Part shown: positions 61,946 through 64,000 of the stretch, piece by piece
How the letters are laid out: each line of letters begins with the position of its first letter
How positions within the stretch are numbered: position 1 is the first letter of the stretch
Source: TMED69 sp036130055
Lineage (GTDB): Bacteria; Pseudomonadota; Gammaproteobacteria; Ga0077536
DNA length: 64,000 bases
NCBI GenBank assembly: GCA_036130055.1
Contig: JAYYOR010000031.1
Location: 10,062-74,061 of the forward strand
Direction: 5' to 3'
Translations under genes and position numbers: made by a program
Notes under the pieces: generated by a model
Told to the model about the DNA's origin: nothing
Seen by the model: only the letters and a program-made list of their open reading frames with translations
Databases searched by the model: none

Positions 61946-63079
61946 GTGTCTTCTTCTCATTTTTACAGAATTACATTGAAAAAAATAGTAGTCTTATTTT
62001 CTCTGTTGAACTTTTTTCTATTCGCTTTTTTGATGACTTCGAAGACAAATAACGAAAAAACTTACGAACTCCTAGAAAATGCGAGGAAAGCTCGAGATCT
62101 TCATTTGTATGAGAGGCAAAGGTTTTTGCTTGAAAAAGTTATAAATGAGCGTGTTAAGGTTCTCGGTCCTAATCACCCAGGGCTTGCAAAATTATACTCT
62201 AGGATGGCACATTCATATGTTAGCTCAAATAACTTAAGGCCAGCATCTAAGGAATTGTCTGATAATTTCGATCACGCTGAGTATTTTATTGACAAAGCGA
62301 TCGTCTTAGCGAGAAATCAATCTAATTTACAAAATTGGCAATTGGGCCTTTATGTGGCTCAAAAAGGAAACATCCTTCTGGAGAGGGCGGGCTACGGCCT
62401 ACATCATGTGCCACAGAGAGCGATTATGCTTATAGAGCAGGCATTGAAGATTTTAGAGAAAGGTTTGGGTGAACAATCGCCAGAGTTCCAAATTACTAAG
62501 ACCATATTAGCAAGGGCTCTAAAAGAAAAAGGGGATTGTAAACTTTCAACTAAATTGCTTAATCAAACTTTATCATGGTTCGAGGATAATCTCCCATCTG
62601 ATTCTGAAAGATTAGCGCTTCAATATGAAAGTTTGGCTAAGTCGCAAATTTGTAGCGGGCTTTATGATCAAGCTATTGAAAGTAGTAACTTAGCTCTTTC
62701 AATTTATGATGGTAATAAGGAATACAGGAAATCTATCATTATCTTGAACTATCAAAACGGAATTTTAAATTTATTACAAGGTAATAAAACAGAAGCTGTC
62801 AGATTGCTAAGGTTGGCTGATGGCGAATCAAACGAAAATTTGTATCCACTGCTCTCTGAAATAATTACTCAGGATTTAAGCTATTTGGTGGGATATAGTG
62901 GCGAACCTCGGTCTTTTGAAACTTTGTTAGAGTATCGCTCTCTTTTGAGAAAAAGGAGAATTCTTTTTCAAAACCAGAACGCTAAAGTAAGATTATTTTA
63001 CCCCGGGATCATTCTAGGACTTGAGGCATTGATTGACCATCAAACTGATTCTGTACTGGGGATTGATAAATCTAGGTAA
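61946..63079 (+). CDS. Exported TPR-like protein, function unknown
   Basis: A 377-residue protein with a GTG start at 61946 and an N-terminal hydrophobic stretch (residues about 12-31, IVVLFSLLNFFLFAFLM) that is a signal peptide or anchor. The remainder is helical with TPR-like pairs such as NHPGLAKLYSRMAHSYVSSN and SGLYDQAIESSNLALSIYDG. It looks like a periplasmic or surface-attached scaffold. It lies 50 bases from mutL, divergent, and ahead of the tRNA-Asn gene on the other strand. Confidence 0.65.
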   Translation: MSSSHFYRITLKKIVVLFSLLNFFLFAFLMTSKTNNEKTYELLENARKARDLHLYERQRFLLEKVINERVKVLGPNHPGLAKLYSRMAHSYVSSNNLRPASKELSDNFDHAEYFIDKAIVLARNQSNLQNWQLGLYVAQKGNILLERAGYGLHHVPQRAIMLIEQALKILEKGLGEQSPEFQITKTILARALKEKGDCKLSTKLLNQTLSWFEDNLPSDSERLALQYESLAKSQICSGLYDQAIESSNLALSIYDGNKEYRKSIIILNYQNGILNLLQGNKTEAVRLLRLADGESNENLYPLLSEIITQDLSYLVGYSGEPRSFETLLEYRSLLRKRRILFQNQNAKVRLFYPGIILGLEALIDHQTDSVLGIDKSR

Positions 63080-63094
63080 ATCACCATAGGAAAG

Positions 63095-63170
63095 TGGCTC
63101 CCCGGGACGGGCTCGAACCGCCGACCTAGTGATTAACAGTCACCCGCTCTACCGACTGAGCTACCGGGGA
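63095..63170 (-). tRNA. tRNA-Asn (anticodon GUU)
   Basis: On the minus strand the acceptor TCCCCGG/CCGGGGA with discriminator G is complete, the anticodon stem closes around GUU, and the T loop is TTCGAGC. CCA is encoded at 63097-63095. It lies ahead of uvrB on the opposite strand, a neighbourhood also seen in Pseudomonas as far as I recall. Confidence 0.96.
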
Positions 63171-63309
63171 TTGATGTCTATTGTATCTAATAGTATGCAG
63201 CGATAAAAGACTGTTTATAAAACAATTAAACCACTCGAAACGTATACTAATCTATAAAAATATTGTTTTTCTGCTGTTCTAAGTCAAAATAGACAATATA
63301 GGAGCCTTA

Positions 63310-64000
63310 ATGTCCGTGGAAAAAAAGTTTAATCTCAAATCTGAGTTTCAAATGGGAGCAGGCCAAATTGAGGCTGTTGAAAGATTAACGACGGGTTTGC
63401 GACAGGGCTTATCGTACCAAACCTTACTTGGAGTAACTGGATCTGGCAAAACCTTTGCGATCGCCAATATAGCGCAACAATTGCAAAGGCCTGCCATAGT
63501 TCTAGCCCCAAATAAAACATTAGCCGCGCAACTTTATGGAGAGTTAAAAGGTTTTTTCCCCAACAATGCGATTGAATATTTTGTTTCCTATTACGATTAT
63601 TATCAGCCTGAAGCATATGTTCCAGCTTCGGATACATATATTGAAAAGGATGCCTCTATAAACTCTCATGTCGAGCAGATGAGGTTGTCGGCTACAAAAG
63701 CGTTGTTAGAGCGTAAAGATACAATTATTGTGGCTACCGTTTCGTCTATATACGGTCTAGGTGAGCCAGAACAGTATCACTCGATGGTGCTCCACGTAAG
63801 TCGCGGCGATATAGTTGACCAAAGGACTATTGTGCGGAGGCTTGCTGAACTACAATATAGGAGAAACCAAGTTGAACTTGAAAGGGGTTGTTACAGGGTC
63901 AAAGGAGATATCATAGACATCTTTCCTGCCGAGTCGGATACAAGTGCGATAAGACTGGAGCTATTTGATGATGAAATAGAAAATATCAGTGAATTTGATC
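63310..64000 (+). CDS. uvrB: Excinuclease ABC subunit B, N-terminal part (cut by the window edge)
   Basis: The first 230 codons of UvrB. It has the Walker A GVTGSGKTF near residue 40, the beta-hairpin that probes DNA damage (YYDYYQPEAYVPASDTYIEK, about 93-112) and the SSIYGLGEPEQY segment. With UvrA it recognises bulky lesions and recruits UvrC. GGAG lies 5 bases before the ATG. The gene continues past base 64000. Confidence 0.97.
   Translation, partial: MSVEKKFNLKSEFQMGAGQIEAVERLTTGLRQGLSYQTLLGVTGSGKTFAIANIAQQLQRPAIVLAPNKTLAAQLYGELKGFFPNNAIEYFVSYYDYYQPEAYVPASDTYIEKDASINSHVEQMRLSATKALLERKDTIIVATVSSIYGLGEPEQYHSMVLHVSRGDIVDQRTIVRRLAELQYRRNQVELERGCYRVKGDIIDIFPAESDTSAIRLELFDDEIENISEFD

Overview
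The window is an ordinary-looking stretch of bacterial chromosome, AT-rich by eye, with short gaps and no insertion sequence, prophage or CRISPR array. Gene content points to an aerobic, probably marine proteobacterium, most likely gammaproteobacterial. It has a complete system I cytochrome c maturation operon (ccmABCDEFGHI), azurin, HspQ, PepN and a queuosine-precursor transporter. The neighbourhoods gltX - tRNA-Ala(GGC) - tRNA-Glu(UUC) and tRNA-Asn - uvrB recall Pseudomonas-like gene orders. The taxonomic call is inference from content, not from a marker tree.

The main theme is selenocysteine. selA and selB overlap and are followed 25 nt later by a tRNA-Sec gene (selC), so the coding machinery sits together at 6.7-10.1 kb. 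Two genes that look broken by a TGA are in fact selenoprotein genes. One is a UGSC-family protein (14272-14790, Sec92); the other is a protein of the glycine/proline reductase selenoprotein B type (29933-30784, Sec170). Each TGA is followed at the right distance by a hairpin with G in the first two loop positions, as expected for a bacterial SECIS element. The tRNA-Sec appears to have a 7/5 acceptor/T arm instead of the usual 8/5. The UGSC gene ends a four-gene minus-strand run of redox-type genes: DCC-family protein, TPR protein, thioredoxin-like fusion and UGSC selenoprotein.

Layout: 0-4.1 kb, a molybdenum hydroxylase operon (FAD, 2Fe-2S and Mo subunits) ending in a MoaD-like protein; 4.2-6.6 kb, a double-domain acyl-CoA dehydrogenase; 6.7-10.1 kb, the selenocysteine operon; 10.2-12.3 kb, azurin, gltX and two tRNAs; 12.5-34.5 kb, accessory metabolism (hydrolases, luciferase-like F420/flavin oxidoreductases, short-chain dehydrogenases, aminotransferase, Zn-alcohol dehydrogenase, class II aldolase) plus both selenoproteins, glnII and leuA; 34.9-46.1 kb, housekeeping and stress genes (EF-G, two aminopeptidases, HspQ, rhodanese); 46.1-54.5 kb, the ccm operon with a DUF1329 gene behind it; 54.6-58.0 kb, UDP-sugar genes (epimerase, ugd, galU); 58.0-64.0 kb, a queuosine-precursor transporter, TPR lipoprotein, mutL, tRNA-Asn and the start of uvrB.

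Regulation is clearest at glnII, where a sigma-54 -24/-12 element and a perfect NtrC-type palindrome lie upstream of the start. Three luciferase-like oxidoreductases and one Ddn-type deazaflavin protein suggest that the organism makes or uses coenzyme F420, although no F420 biosynthesis gene lies in the window.
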